A stretch of 64,000 nucleotides of DNA from Arthrobacter sp. AL12 (GCF_029960645.1 NZ_JASBQY010000001.1:331641-395640); one strand, 5' to 3'; shown: positions 16,558 through 24,429, counted from the first letter of the stretch. The notes: a model not told the origin generated them from the letters alone. Numbers and translations: made by a program.

Positions 16558-17009
16558 ACTCGATAGCTTCGCCTCAGGGCCGCAGGCTCGCCGCCCTGAT
16601 CATTGCCGCCTTCCTGGCTCCGAGTGTCATTGGCTGCGCGCAGATCGAGGAGACGGCGTCGGCTAACGGCGATCCCGCGGTCCTTGCGGAGGTTCCGGGA
16701 ACGGACCTCCACCGCATCACCCTGACGGAGCGCGCCGTCGAGCGGGTGGACCTTAAGACCGAGGTGACATCCGTGGATCCGCAGACCCAGAAGCTGAACG
16801 TCTCCTACTGGGCCATCCTGTACGACAGCACCGGCAAGACCTGGGTCTACACGAACCCCGAGCCCCGCGTTTACGTCCGCCAGGCCGTCACCGTCGAGCG
16901 GATCAACGGCGCCGTCGCGGTACTGACTGACGGTCCTGCGGCCGGCACCGCTGTAGTCACCACTGGGGCCGAGGAACTGTACGGCGCCGAATTCGATACG
17001 GCCCACTGA
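16554..17009 (+). CDS. Short lipoprotein resembling the C-terminal domain of an RND adaptor
   Basis: A 151-residue exported lipoprotein. Arg-rich start, hydrophobic helix LAALIIAAFLAPS and lipobox VIGC with the lipidated Cys28. The mature part (about 60-150) reads like the membrane-proximal end of CusB/CzcB adaptors: TWVYTNPEPRVYVRQAVTVE, then GAVAVLTDGPAAGTAVVTTG and AEELYGAEF. The lipoyl and helical-hairpin domains of a normal adaptor (usually 350 or more residues) are absent. Its ATG overlaps the upstream RND stop (ATGA), and the downstream RND starts one base after its stop, so all three genes are translationally coupled. In an organism without an outer membrane, a tunnel-forming adaptor may not be needed (inference). 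Confidence 0.75.
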   Translation: MNSIASPQGRRLAALIIAAFLAPSVIGCAQIEETASANGDPAVLAEVPGTDLHRITLTERAVERVDLKTEVTSVDPQTQKLNVSYWAILYDSTGKTWVYTNPEPRVYVRQAVTVERINGAVAVLTDGPAAGTAVVTTGAEELYGAEFDTAH

Positions 17010-17010
17010 C

Positions 17011-20000
17011 ATGCGCTGGCTCATAGGCATCAGCCTGAGGTTCAGAACCATCGTCGTCGCCATCGCATGCGCCATCATGCTGCTCGGTTCACTGCAGCTG
17101 GGCTCCGCGTCCGTGGACGTTTTCCCCGAGTTCGCGCCGCCCCGCGTGGAAATCCAGACCGCCTGCCTGGGTTTGACCGCTGAGGAAGTCGAGCAGCTGG
17201 TCAGCGTACCGATCGAGGCGGCGGTGGGCGGGATGCCGGGCCTGGACGAGCTGCGGTCGAAGTCCGTGCCGCAATTGTCCTCGATCGTGCTAATTTTCCA
17301 TCAGGGCACGGAACTGCTCAACGCCCGCCAGTTGGTGTCGGAGCGGATGGCGGCGGTGACGGCGGCGCTGCCCACCTGGGCGGCCCCGCCCGTGATGCTG
17401 CAGCCGCTGTCCGCCACGAGCCGGGTCATGAAGATCGGCATGACCTCGGCGAACCGGTCCCTCATCGAGATGTCCATGCTGTCCTACTGGACCATCCGGG
17501 CACGGTTGCTCCGCGTGCCGGGCGTGGCCAATGTGGCCATCTGGGGCGAACGGCTCCAGATGCTGCAGGTCCAGGTGGAACCGGACAAGCTCAAAGCCCA
17601 AAACGTGTCACTCAACCAGGTGATGGAGGTCACCGCCGGCGCCCTCGACGCCGGGCTGCTGAAGTACTCACCGGGTCGGTTCATAGGCACCGGTGGCTTC
17701 ATCGACAGTCCGACCCAGAGAATGGGTGTCCGGCACGTCCAGCCCATCCAGACGCCGGCCGACCTGGCCCAGGTCACGATCCGCGAACAGGACGGCGTGG
17801 CACTGCACCTCGGCGATGTCGCCCAGGTGGTGGAGGACCACCAGCCGCTCATTGGCGACGCCGTCATCAACAACGGACACGGGCTCATGCTGATCGTCGA
17901 GAAGCTGCCCTGGGGCAACACCCTGGACGTGACCAAGGGCGTCGAGGAAGCCCTGAAAGAGCTCCAGCCGGGCATGAGCGGGATCAGCTTTGACACCACC
18001 ATCTTCCGCCCGGCGAGTTTCGTCGAGGAGTCCATCTCCAACCTCAGCACCGCCCTCCTGCTGGGCTGCCTGCTGGTGGTCCTGATCCTCGGCGCCTTCC
18101 TGTTCCAATGGCGCACGGCACTGATCAGCCTGATTGCCATTCCACTTTCGCTGCTCACGGCGGCGCTGGTCCTCTATTTCACGGCCAGTTCGATCAACAC
18201 GATGGTCCTGGCGGGGCTGGTTATCGCCGTCGGCGTCGTGGTGGACGACGCGATCATCGACGTCGAAAACATCATGCGCCGGCTGCGGCAGCACCGCGCC
18301 CGGGGCAGCGACGAATCGGCGGCCTCGGTGGTCCTGAAGGCCTCCCTTGAGATGCGGAGTCCGATCGTGTACGCGACACTCATCATCGTGGTCGCCGCCG
18401 TGCCGATCTTCTTCCTGGACGGACTGACCGGGGTCTTCTTCAAGCCGCTGGCCATCACCTACACCCTGGCAGTCCTCGCCTCGATGCTGGTGGCGCTGAC
18501 GGTGACGCCGGCCCTGGCACTCATACTGCTGGGCAACGCAAAACTGGAGGAGCGGGACCCGCCCCTGGTCCGGATGCTCAAGCGCGGGTACCACGCCGTG
18601 CTGGCCCGGATCATGAACCGTCCCCGCTTCGGCTATGCCGGCTTCGCCGCCTTGGCCGTGATGGGCCTGGCGCTCACCCCGCTGATGGGCTCGTCGCTGT
18701 TCCCAACGTTCAAGGAACGGGACTTCCTGATGCACTGGATCTCGCAGCCGGGTACGTCGGCCGAGGAGGAGTACCGGATCTCGCAGCGCGGATGTGAAGA
18801 GTTCCTCAAGGTTCCCGGGGTGCTGAACTGCGGCACACATATCGGGCAGGCGTTCGCCGCCGATGAGATCGTGGGTGTCAACGCCGGCGAGCACTGGATC
18901 AGCATCGACCGCCAGGCGAACTATGAAGAGACACTGGCGGCCGTCCAGGAAGTGGTGGACGGCTACCCGGGACTTCACCGCGACGTCCAGACCTACCTGA
19001 AGGAGCGGATCGAGGAGGTCCTGACCGGGGCCAGCGAGCCCATCGTGGTCCGTGTGTTCGGTGATGATCTCAACGTGCTGCGGGAACAGGCCCAACGGGT
19101 CAAGACCATCCTGGATGACATTCCGGGCACCGATGAAGCCCATGTGTCCCTCGAGGTCGAGGTGCCGCAGATTACCGTCACGGTGGACCTGCCCTCCGCT
19201 CAGAAGTACGGGCTCAAACCCGGGGACGTGCGGCGGGCAGCGGCGACGTTGGTGGCCGGCGAAGAGGTCGGAGACGTCTTCCGGGACGGGCGGGCCTATG
19301 ACGTCCAGGTCTGGAGCACTCCGGCGACCCGCTCCAGCGTGACCAGCATCGAGGATCTGCCGATCGATACCCCCAGCGGGCAGCGGGTCCGGCTGGCCGA
19401 CGTCGCGGCCGTCAAACTAGTGGCGACGCCGAACCAGATCGACCGCACCAACGGGTCCCGCCGGGTTGAAGTGGGATCGTTCGTCGACAAGGGCGCCGAC
19501 ATGGGAGTGGTTGTCGGCCAATTGCAGGACCGGCTGGCCGCCCTGGAGTTGCCGGCCGGCTACAGCGTCCAGTTGCTGGGCGAGTTCACCGAGCGCGAGG
19601 CTGCGACGAACCGCCTCATGATCTTCGCGGTGGCGGCCCTTGCCCTGGTCCTGCTGCTGCTGCAGACTACGTTCCGCAGTTGGCGGCTGGCGCTGCTCTC
19701 GCTGTTGACGCTGCCCTTCGCCCTGGTAGGCGGGGTCATGGCCGCGTACATCTCCGGCGGGGTCCTGTCGCTGGGCTCGGTGGTCGGGTTCCTCACGGTC
19801 ATGGGGATCGCGGCGCGCAACGGCATCCTGCTCATCAGCCACTGCCAGCACCTGGAAAAGAACGAGGGCCAGACCTTTGGCCGTGCCCTCGTGCTGCGCG
19901 GAGCCGGGGAGCGGCTCTCGCCGATCCTCATGACCACGCTGGCCACGGGGCTGGCCCTGGTGCCCCTGGTGGTCATGGGGGCTGTACCGGGCCATGAAAT

Positions 20001-20148
20001 CGAACACCCGATGGCCGTCGTCATCCTGGGCGGCCTGGTCACCTCAACCCTGCTCAACCTGTTTATTGTTCCGTCGCTCTATCTCCGCTTCGCCAAATCG
20101 AAGAAGGAGCGGGCCGCGGCCCTGGCGGCGGAACCCGCGACCGCCTGA
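17011..20148 (+). CDS. RND-family efflux permease, second of pair, CzcA-like
   Basis: A 1045-residue RND transporter expected to use proton influx to move substrate out. Marks are DVFPEFAPPRVEIQTACLGL, the VPGVANVAIWGER strand, helix 4 NTMVLAGLVIAVGVVVDDAI with Asp412, Asp413, Asp417 and Glu419, and GIAARNGILLISH plus RLSPILMTTLATGLALVPLV in the second half. The acidic pair missing from the first permease is intact here. It is the last gene of the RND operon, one base after the lipoprotein stop. Heavy-metal export is the usual family role, but no metal-binding Met or His cluster settles the substrate. A tRNA gene follows on the other strand. Confidence 0.9.
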   Translation: MRWLIGISLRFRTIVVAIACAIMLLGSLQLGSASVDVFPEFAPPRVEIQTACLGLTAEEVEQLVSVPIEAAVGGMPGLDELRSKSVPQLSSIVLIFHQGTELLNARQLVSERMAAVTAALPTWAAPPVMLQPLSATSRVMKIGMTSANRSLIEMSMLSYWTIRARLLRVPGVANVAIWGERLQMLQVQVEPDKLKAQNVSLNQVMEVTAGALDAGLLKYSPGRFIGTGGFIDSPTQRMGVRHVQPIQTPADLAQVTIREQDGVALHLGDVAQVVEDHQPLIGDAVINNGHGLMLIVEKLPWGNTLDVTKGVEEALKELQPGMSGISFDTTIFRPASFVEESISNLSTALLLGCLLVVLILGAFLFQWRTALISLIAIPLSLLTAALVLYFTASSINTMVLAGLVIAVGVVVDDAIIDVENIMRRLRQHRARGSDESAASVVLKASLEMRSPIVYATLIIVVAAVPIFFLDGLTGVFFKPLAITYTLAVLASMLVALTVTPALALILLGNAKLEERDPPLVRMLKRGYHAVLARIMNRPRFGYAGFAALAVMGLALTPLMGSSLFPTFKERDFLMHWISQPGTSAEEEYRISQRGCEEFLKVPGVLNCGTHIGQAFAADEIVGVNAGEHWISIDRQANYEETLAAVQEVVDGYPGLHRDVQTYLKERIEEVLTGASEPIVVRVFGDDLNVLREQAQRVKTILDDIPGTDEAHVSLEVEVPQITVTVDLPSAQKYGLKPGDVRRAAATLVAGEEVGDVFRDGRAYDVQVWSTPATRSSVTSIEDLPIDTPSGQRVRLADVAAVKLVATPNQIDRTNGSRRVEVGSFVDKGADMGVVVGQLQDRLAALELPAGYSVQLLGEFTEREAATNRLMIFAVAALALVLLLLQTTFRSWRLALLSLLTLPFALVGGVMAAYISGGVLSLGSVVGFLTVMGIAARNGILLISHCQHLEKNEGQTFGRALVLRGAGERLSPILMTTLATGLALVPLVVMGAVPGHEIEHPMAVVILGGLVTSTLLNLFIVPSLYLRFAKSKKERAAALAAEPATA

Positions 20149-20167
20149 GTGCCCCGAACGTTGCCGC

Positions 20168-20204
20168 AAAAAAGCAGGCCAGAGGCAATATGCCTCTGGC
20201 CTGC
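20168..20204 (-). terminator. Terminator of tRNA-Lys
   Basis: GCAGGCCAGAGGCA and TGCCTCTGGCCTGC form a 14-bp stem around ATAT. Read on the minus strand it ends in six T, eight bases beyond the tRNA. Confidence 0.88.
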
Positions 20205-20212
20205 GATGCGGG

Positions 20213-20285
20213 TGGGCCCTGTGGGGATCGAACCCACGACCCACGGATTAAAAGTCCGATGCTCTACCAACTGAGCTAAAGGCCC
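20213..20285 (-). tRNA. tRNA-Lys (anticodon TTT)
   Basis: 73 nt. Acceptor GGGCCTT pairs with AGGGCCC with one G-U. The D arm is GCTCAGTTGGTAGAGC, the anticodon arm CGGACTTTTAATCCG carries TTT, and the T arm is GTGGGTTCGATCCCCAC. The discriminator is A and CCA is not encoded. Confidence 0.95.
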
Positions 20286-20513
20286 CAGCCGAGGCCCCAA
20301 AACAACGGATAAATCCGGTGTTCAGGGGCTGATCAGCCCAGTCCATTTCTGGACGTTAATACTGTACCCCAGACCGGGGCGGGTTTTGCGCATCGGGGGG
20401 ACGCCGCCGTCGAGCGCGGCGACGAGGCTCCTGCGCCGGCACCGCATCGGCCCCGCCCCGCACCGCCGGTCTCCACGCTCGATTCCCCGACAGCACTGGA
20501 GTAGCGTGGTGGC

Positions 20514-21170
20514 ATGAGCGAGCAAGCAGGATCCAGCGCCCCCGGACCGCACCGGCACCACAAGCCGAAGCCCTTCGCCCCGATTGACTTTGAGCCCTTC
20601 GCGGGCGGGGCCGATCCTGCCCGCATCTCCGAGGCCGCGCATCTCGCCGCCCAGGCCCTCGTCCGCCGCGGACGCGACAGCGACGACCCCGTTGTGACCA
20701 AACGGCTCGTGAAGCTCGCCGATGAACAGGGCCTGGAGGCCATCGCCGAGATGTGGGCCGAAAGCCCGGCCCGCTCGCTCCCCGGGGCCCTCTGGCGCCT
20801 GTACGCCATCCGTGCCGCCACCATCCAGGACCCGGAGCGGATCTCCGTCTACTTCAAGGCCGGCAAGGACACCGCGCAGGTGTCCCACGTGGTGGCCGGC
20901 GCCGCCGAGCCGCCCGGGGCCGACGAGATGAAGTCGATGGCGGACGCCATCCTGTCCGGAGCATTCGACGGCGAGTTCGACGTCGCGCTGGAACGCTCCG
21001 CCGCGTTCTGCCGGGTGGTGGCGCTGGGCCAGGCCACCCTCGCCGACGGCGCCGACCACAGCAACGAGATCCACGCGAGCAAGCTCACGCGCAATTCGCA
21101 CCTCCTGGTCAAGACCGCCGAGGACCTCGAGCATGCCGCCAACGCCTGGCGCCTGGGCGAGCTGGACTGA
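20514..21170 (+). CDS. Conserved actinobacterial protein of unknown function
   Basis: 218 residues, soluble, no signal peptide. The first 30 residues are polar (HRHHKPKPFAPIDFEPFAG). The rest is predicted largely helical and Ala-rich, with conserved-looking segments IAEMWAESPARSLPGALWRL, RISVYFKAGKDTAQVSHVVA, FDGEFDVALERSAAFCRVVA and HASKLTRNSHLLVKTAEDLE. Codon use is typical of the window, and the ATG at 20514 sits after a short gap with no clear operon partner. I recognise it only as a type of protein common in actinobacteria and assign no function. A candidate small RNA gene lies 90 bases downstream on the same strand. Confidence 0.7.
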   Translation: MSEQAGSSAPGPHRHHKPKPFAPIDFEPFAGGADPARISEAAHLAAQALVRRGRDSDDPVVTKRLVKLADEQGLEAIAEMWAESPARSLPGALWRLYAIRAATIQDPERISVYFKAGKDTAQVSHVVAGAAEPPGADEMKSMADAILSGAFDGEFDVALERSAAFCRVVALGQATLADGADHSNEIHASKLTRNSHLLVKTAEDLEHAANAWRLGELD

Positions 21171-21225
21171 GTCCCCCGCGCGCCGCCGAACCCCCGGCAG
21201 GCACGCCACCCGCGGACTGTCAATG

Positions 21226-21254
21226 TTGACTTGTCCCCGGTCACGTAGAAAACT
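21226..21254 (+). promoter_or_regulatory. Promoter of the candidate small RNA
   Basis: TTGACT at 21226-21231, 17-base spacer, AAAACT at 21249-21254. The predicted start six or seven bases later coincides with the first G of the closing helix at 21261. Confidence 0.55.
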
Positions 21255-21260
21255 AAAGGC

Positions 21261-21350
21261 GGTGCCGAACCGCGAAACCCCCGGGCTTCAACATCTAGCC
21301 GCCTAGAGCGGCCTACCGCCGAGAGGCGTCTCCGGTTCGGCACCATTTTT
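21261..21350 (+). ncRNA. Candidate structured small RNA of about 90 nt
   Basis: The 5' end GGTGCCGAACCG (21261-21272) is perfectly complementary to CGGTTCGGCACC (21333-21344), followed by ATTTTT. Inside are two more hairpins: GCCGC-CTAGA-GCGGC (21298-21312), and CGCC-GAGA-GGCG (21317-21328) with a GNRA-type tetraloop. About 25 single-stranded bases containing CCCCCGGG lie between the first strand of the closing helix and hairpin 2. A promoter ends six bases upstream, so start, fold and T-tract all agree on one short transcript. An alternative pairing of GGCGGT (21258-21263) with ACCGCC (21315-21320) would break the closing helix. No SRP core (no GGAA/AGCAG motif) and no paired six-C loops of 6C RNA are present. 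It lies between convergent genes, so it is not a leader. Confidence 0.65.
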
Positions 21351-21360
21351 ATGCCCAGCG

Positions 21361-21777
21361 TCAGGTCCGGGTGAGCTCCGCATGGAGAATCCGGACGCGG
21401 GCCCTGATGTCGTCCCGGACCAGCCGCATGCGTTCGATGCCTTCGATGCCCCGCTCGGAGGGCTCGTCAGTATCCCAGACCTCGATCCGTTTGCCCTCGG
21501 GGGCCTGGACCTTTGCCTCGTTGCCCAGCACGATCACGACGTCGACCGCGTCCAGCACTTCGTCGGTGACGGGTTTCGGGTGTTCGCCGGTGATGTCGAT
21601 GCCGAGTTCGGCCAGCGCATCCACGGACTGGGGGTTCAGCGACTTGCCGGGCTTGGTCCCGGCGGAGTGCACCGTGACGGTTCCGTGAGCGAGATGGTTC
21701 ATCAGCCCCGCGGCGAGCTGGGATTTTCCGCCATTCTTGCTGCAGACGAACAGGACGCTGGGCGTCTTTTCAGTCAT
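21361..21777 (-). CDS. Low-molecular-weight phosphatase/ArsC-like protein with CX5K active site
   Basis: 138 residues with the full low-molecular-weight protein phosphatase/arsenate reductase fold: VLFVCSKNGGKSQLAAGLMN, VHSAGTKPGKSLNP and VVIVLGNEAKV. The P-loop of the family is CX5R. Here Cys12 is kept but the anion-binding Arg is Lys18, which should weaken oxyanion binding or change the substrate. It is the last gene of an arsenic unit, overlapping the true ArsC upstream by four bases, so it was probably duplicated from it and then diverged. It could be a reductase with altered specificity, an accessory or regulator, or a weakly active copy. Confidence 0.8.
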   Translation of the reverse strand: MTEKTPSVLFVCSKNGGKSQLAAGLMNHLAHGTVTVHSAGTKPGKSLNPQSVDALAELGIDITGEHPKPVTDEVLDAVDVVIVLGNEAKVQAPEGKRIEVWDTDEPSERGIEGIERMRLVRDDIRARVRILHAELTRT

Positions 21778-22193
21778 TTCAGCTCTCCGAGGGAAGCGAT
21801 CAGGCCCTCAATGCGGGTCTTGATGTCGTCGCGGATTGGGCGGACGGACTCGACACCCTGGCCGGCCGGGTCCTCGAGTTCCCAGTCCTCGTAGCGCTTG
21901 CCGGGGAAAATCGGGCACGTGTCGCCGCACCCCATGGTGATGACGACGTCGGACTCCCTGACCGCCTCGGTGGTCAGGACCTTGGGGATCTCTGCGGACA
22001 TGTCGATGCCGAGTTCGGCCATAGCCTCGACGGCGGCCGGGTTGACCTTCTCGGCGGGCTGGGAGCCGGCGGAACGGACCTCGACGGCGCCCTGGGACAG
22101 GGCGGTGAGGAACGCCGCGGCCATCTGGGAGCGGCCCGCGTTGTGGACGCAGACAAACAGGACGGAAGGCTTCTTGGCGGTTGCGGCGGTCAT
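21774..22193 (-). CDS. arsC: Arsenate reductase (mycothiol-linked ArsC type)
   Basis: 139 residues. Reduces arsenate to arsenite in the cytoplasm; actinobacterial members use mycothiol and mycoredoxin (family knowledge). The P-loop CVHNAGRS has Cys15 and Arg21. VVITMGCGDTCPIFPGKRYE holds the second Cys pair and WELEDPAG the acidic general acid region. It lies directly upstream of the CX5K paralog (4-base overlap) and downstream of the ArsR-phosphatase fusion, all on the minus strand. A channel protein is divergent, so arsenite made here probably leaves through it. Confidence 0.92.
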   Translation of the reverse strand: MTAATAKKPSVLFVCVHNAGRSQMAAAFLTALSQGAVEVRSAGSQPAEKVNPAAVEAMAELGIDMSAEIPKVLTTEAVRESDVVITMGCGDTCPIFPGKRYEDWELEDPAGQGVESVRPIRDDIKTRIEGLIASLGELK

Positions 22194-22247
22194 TCGGGTC
22201 TCCTGGAAACAGTTGGGTGACGGGTGAAGGCGGGCATTGTGGACAAG

Positions 22248-22922
22248 TCAGGCAGCAAGCACGCGGGGCGCGAGGTCATGGACCCGGTGGCTAATGTCAT
22301 CAAAGGCCTCCTCGAAGGCTTTTTCGGTACCCAGTCGCAGCGGATCCCGCACCGACCAGTGCACGCCGCTCAGTCCGCCCAGTTCCTCATGTGCGTTGTC
22401 GCAGACGGTCACCACCAGGTCCCCCGCTCCCGGTAACCGGTCCAGCTTCCGAGGGGGAATGTCCGCGAGGTCCACGCCGTGGCGGCGGGCTACCTGGATG
22501 GCACCCTCGGCGATGCGGTCCGCGGGATGCGTTCCCGCCGACGTCGAGGGGATTCCGCTGACCTGCTGCCAGAGAGCGGCGGCCAGCTGGGACCGTGCGC
22601 TGTTCCGCGTGCAGACGAACAGGACACGGCGGGCCCCGTGTTCGGCTCCCGGTACCAGACCGCCCAGGGCGCCGGCAGCAAGCCGGATGTAGCTGCGGCG
22701 CCTGTCCGCTTCCGAGCGGTGCCGGACCACCAGTCCGGCCTCCTCCAGCGTGCGCAGATGGTGCGACAGCAGGTTCGACGGCATCCCCAGCTCCGCCCGC
22801 AGCTCACTCGGGGAGAAGTCCCCCAGGGTCAGCAGATCAACCATGCGCAGCCGGGCAGGGTCGGCGAGGGCCGCGTGCTTGGCCAGCCGGGCCCGAAAAC
22901 CGTCCGCTGTCTCAGTATTCAT
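22248..22922 (-). CDS. ArsR-type repressor fused to a low-molecular-weight phosphatase domain
   Basis: 224 residues. Residues 1-85 are an ArsR winged helix (LADPARLRMVDLLTLGDFSP, SNLLSHHLRTLEEAGLVV, RHRSEADRRRSYIRL). Residues 98-224 are an ArsC/phosphatase domain with VLFVCTRNSARSQLAAAL (Cys104, Arg110) and VVTVCDNAHEEL. The ArsR part contains no cysteine at all, so the usual arsenite site of ArsR proteins is missing. The only cysteines are in the enzyme domain. The ATG at 22922 is preferred over an upstream TTG at 22958, which would run into the operator region. It is divergent from the channel gene at 22968 and likely controls both directions. Confidence 0.88.
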   Translation of the reverse strand: MNTETADGFRARLAKHAALADPARLRMVDLLTLGDFSPSELRAELGMPSNLLSHHLRTLEEAGLVVRHRSEADRRRSYIRLAAGALGGLVPGAEHGARRVLFVCTRNSARSQLAAALWQQVSGIPSTSAGTHPADRIAEGAIQVARRHGVDLADIPPRKLDRLPGAGDLVVTVCDNAHEELGGLSGVHWSVRDPLRLGTEKAFEEAFDDISHRVHDLAPRVLAA

Positions 22923-22951
22923 TGATTCAATTTTGACTGAGTTAATTCTTT
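22922..22951. promoter_or_regulatory. Divergent AT-rich control region of the arsenic genes
   Basis: The 45 bp between the ArsR fusion and the channel hold TTGATTCAA (22922-22930, a 9-bp palindrome touching the repressor start) and TTTTGACTGAGTTAATTC. ArsR-family operators are typically AT-rich imperfect palindromes with TTGA and TCAA halves. Confidence 0.45.
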
Positions 22952-22967
22952 CGGTCAAGCTGTAGCC

Positions 22968-23708
22968 ATGACTTCCACCCAGCCGCCCCTATGGCGCCGC
23001 GCCGTCGCCGAGCTGCTCGGCACCAGCCTGCTCGTGACCATCGTCGTGGGCTCCGGGATCGCCGCCCAGCAGCTCTCCCCCACCGACGTCGGCCTGCAGC
23101 TGCTCCAGAACAGCACCGCCACGGTGCTGGGCCTGACAGTCCTGATCCTGGTGCTCGGGCCCGTGAGCGGTGCGCATTTCAACCCCGTTGTTTCCATTGC
23201 AGACTGGATCCTGGGCCGGCGCAGCGGGACCGGCCTGACGCTGCCGGAGCTGGGCACCTATGCGGCCGCCCAGACTGTGGGTGCAGTCAGTGGCAGCGTG
23301 GTCGCGAACGCCATGTTTGAGGTGGGTACTGCCATCTCGACCAAGGAGCGGGCAACCACGGGGCACCTGCTGGGCGAGGTCATCGCGACCGCCGGGCTGG
23401 TCCTGCTGATCTTCGCCCTCGCGGCCACCAAGCGTGGCACCCTCGCCGCACCGGCCGTGGGCGCATACATCGGGGCCGCGTACTGGTTCACGTCCTCGAC
23501 GTCGTTCGCGAACCCGGCCGTGACGGTCGGGCGCATCTTCAGCGACACCTTCGCCGGCATCGCACCGGCCTCCGTTCCGGGATTCGTCCTCGCTCAGCTG
23601 GCCGGCGCGGCCGTGGGCCTTGGCCTCCTCCTCATTCTGTTCCCCTCCGCGGCCCGCGCCGCAGACGACGTCGTCCTGCCGCACAGTGCCGAAAGGACCA
23701 GCTCGTAG
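22968..23708 (+). CDS. MIP-family aquaglyceroporin, probable arsenite channel
   Basis: A 246-residue six-helix membrane channel with the two half-helix motifs: GAHFNPVVS (NPV, a variant) and FANPAVTVGR (NPA with the selectivity Arg). Its position beside ArsR and ArsC matches AqpS-type systems, where reduction of arsenate yields arsenite that diffuses out through the channel without an ArsB pump. No ArsB or Acr3 is visible here. The ATG at 22968 lies 45 bases from the repressor start. Channel identity is sure; arsenite as substrate is inferred from context. Confidence 0.87.
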   Translation: MTSTQPPLWRRAVAELLGTSLLVTIVVGSGIAAQQLSPTDVGLQLLQNSTATVLGLTVLILVLGPVSGAHFNPVVSIADWILGRRSGTGLTLPELGTYAAAQTVGAVSGSVVANAMFEVGTAISTKERATTGHLLGEVIATAGLVLLIFALAATKRGTLAAPAVGAYIGAAYWFTSSTSFANPAVTVGRIFSDTFAGIAPASVPGFVLAQLAGAAVGLGLLLILFPSAARAADDVVLPHSAERTSS

Positions 23709-23810
23709 CGACGCTGGCAGTAAAGTAATCCTCATGCGCGGGTCACCAATACCTCACACGCCCGGCCGCCACCGCCCGTGCACCTCCCCCCGGAAGACCG
23801 GTAATCACAC

Positions 23811-24428
23811 GTGAAGCTGCGCCTTTTCCCCCAGGAGCCCGCCGGGCTGAACCTCCTCGCCCAGCTGGCAAGCCAGATTGTGCTCGCCACGGGCACCCTG
23901 TCGGAGATCCTCGGCGCCCCGGCCAGTGAGAATGCCCGGCTGGTGGAGGACATGCACAACCATGAAGCAAAGTCCGCGGAGCTGCACTTCGCGCTGCTGA
24001 CCCACATGCGGACCTCCTTTGTGAACCCTCTCCCCCGCGAGGACATGTATGCCCTCTCCCGGTACCTCAACGAGGCGATGGAAAAACTCGATGCCGCCGC
24101 GGACATGGTGTCTCTCTATAAACTGGACCGGCTGCCCAAACGTGCCGCGGACCAGCTGGAAATCATCAGCAGGCAGGCTGAGCTCACCGTGGACGCCATG
24201 CGCCGGCTGGACAACCTGGACGATCTTGAGGACTACTGGATCGAGGTCCTTCGCCTGTCCAAGCGCGCAGAACGGTCACACCGGGTCTGGGTGGCGGACA
24301 TGCTCACCGAAATGAAGTCGGCGCGGTACGCACGCACCCGGGACATCGCCGACCAGCTGGTCGACGTCACCAGGGACATGCGGAAGGTCGCGACTCAGGT
24401 GGGCAGCATCATCGTCAAGGAATCCTGA
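23811..24428 (+). CDS. PhoU-like DUF47 protein, Pit accessory
   Basis: 205 residues, helical, matching the DUF47 (PhoU-like) family that partners Pit phosphate carriers: KLRLFPQEPAGLNLLAQLAS, VEDMHNHEAKSAELHFALLT with the conserved E/H metal-binding cluster, PLPREDMYALSRYLNEAMEK, and HRVWVADMLTEMKSARYART. The start is a GTG at 23811. The Pit gene begins one base after its stop, so the two are coupled. A regulatory role on transport is a family inference. Confidence 0.85.
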   Translation: MKLRLFPQEPAGLNLLAQLASQIVLATGTLSEILGAPASENARLVEDMHNHEAKSAELHFALLTHMRTSFVNPLPREDMYALSRYLNEAMEKLDAAADMVSLYKLDRLPKRAADQLEIISRQAELTVDAMRRLDNLDDLEDYWIEVLRLSKRAERSHRVWVADMLTEMKSARYARTRDIADQLVDVTRDMRKVATQVGSIIVKES

Positions 24429-24429
24429 C

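Noticed and set aside
21261..21350. SRP RNA or 6C RNA
   Set aside because: The conserved SRP hairpin with GGAA loop and internal AGCAG is missing, and there are no two hairpins with loops of six C.
21261..21350. Leader riboswitch for a downstream gene
   Set aside because: The next gene on this strand begins far beyond; the element lies between two converging genes and ends in its own T-tract.
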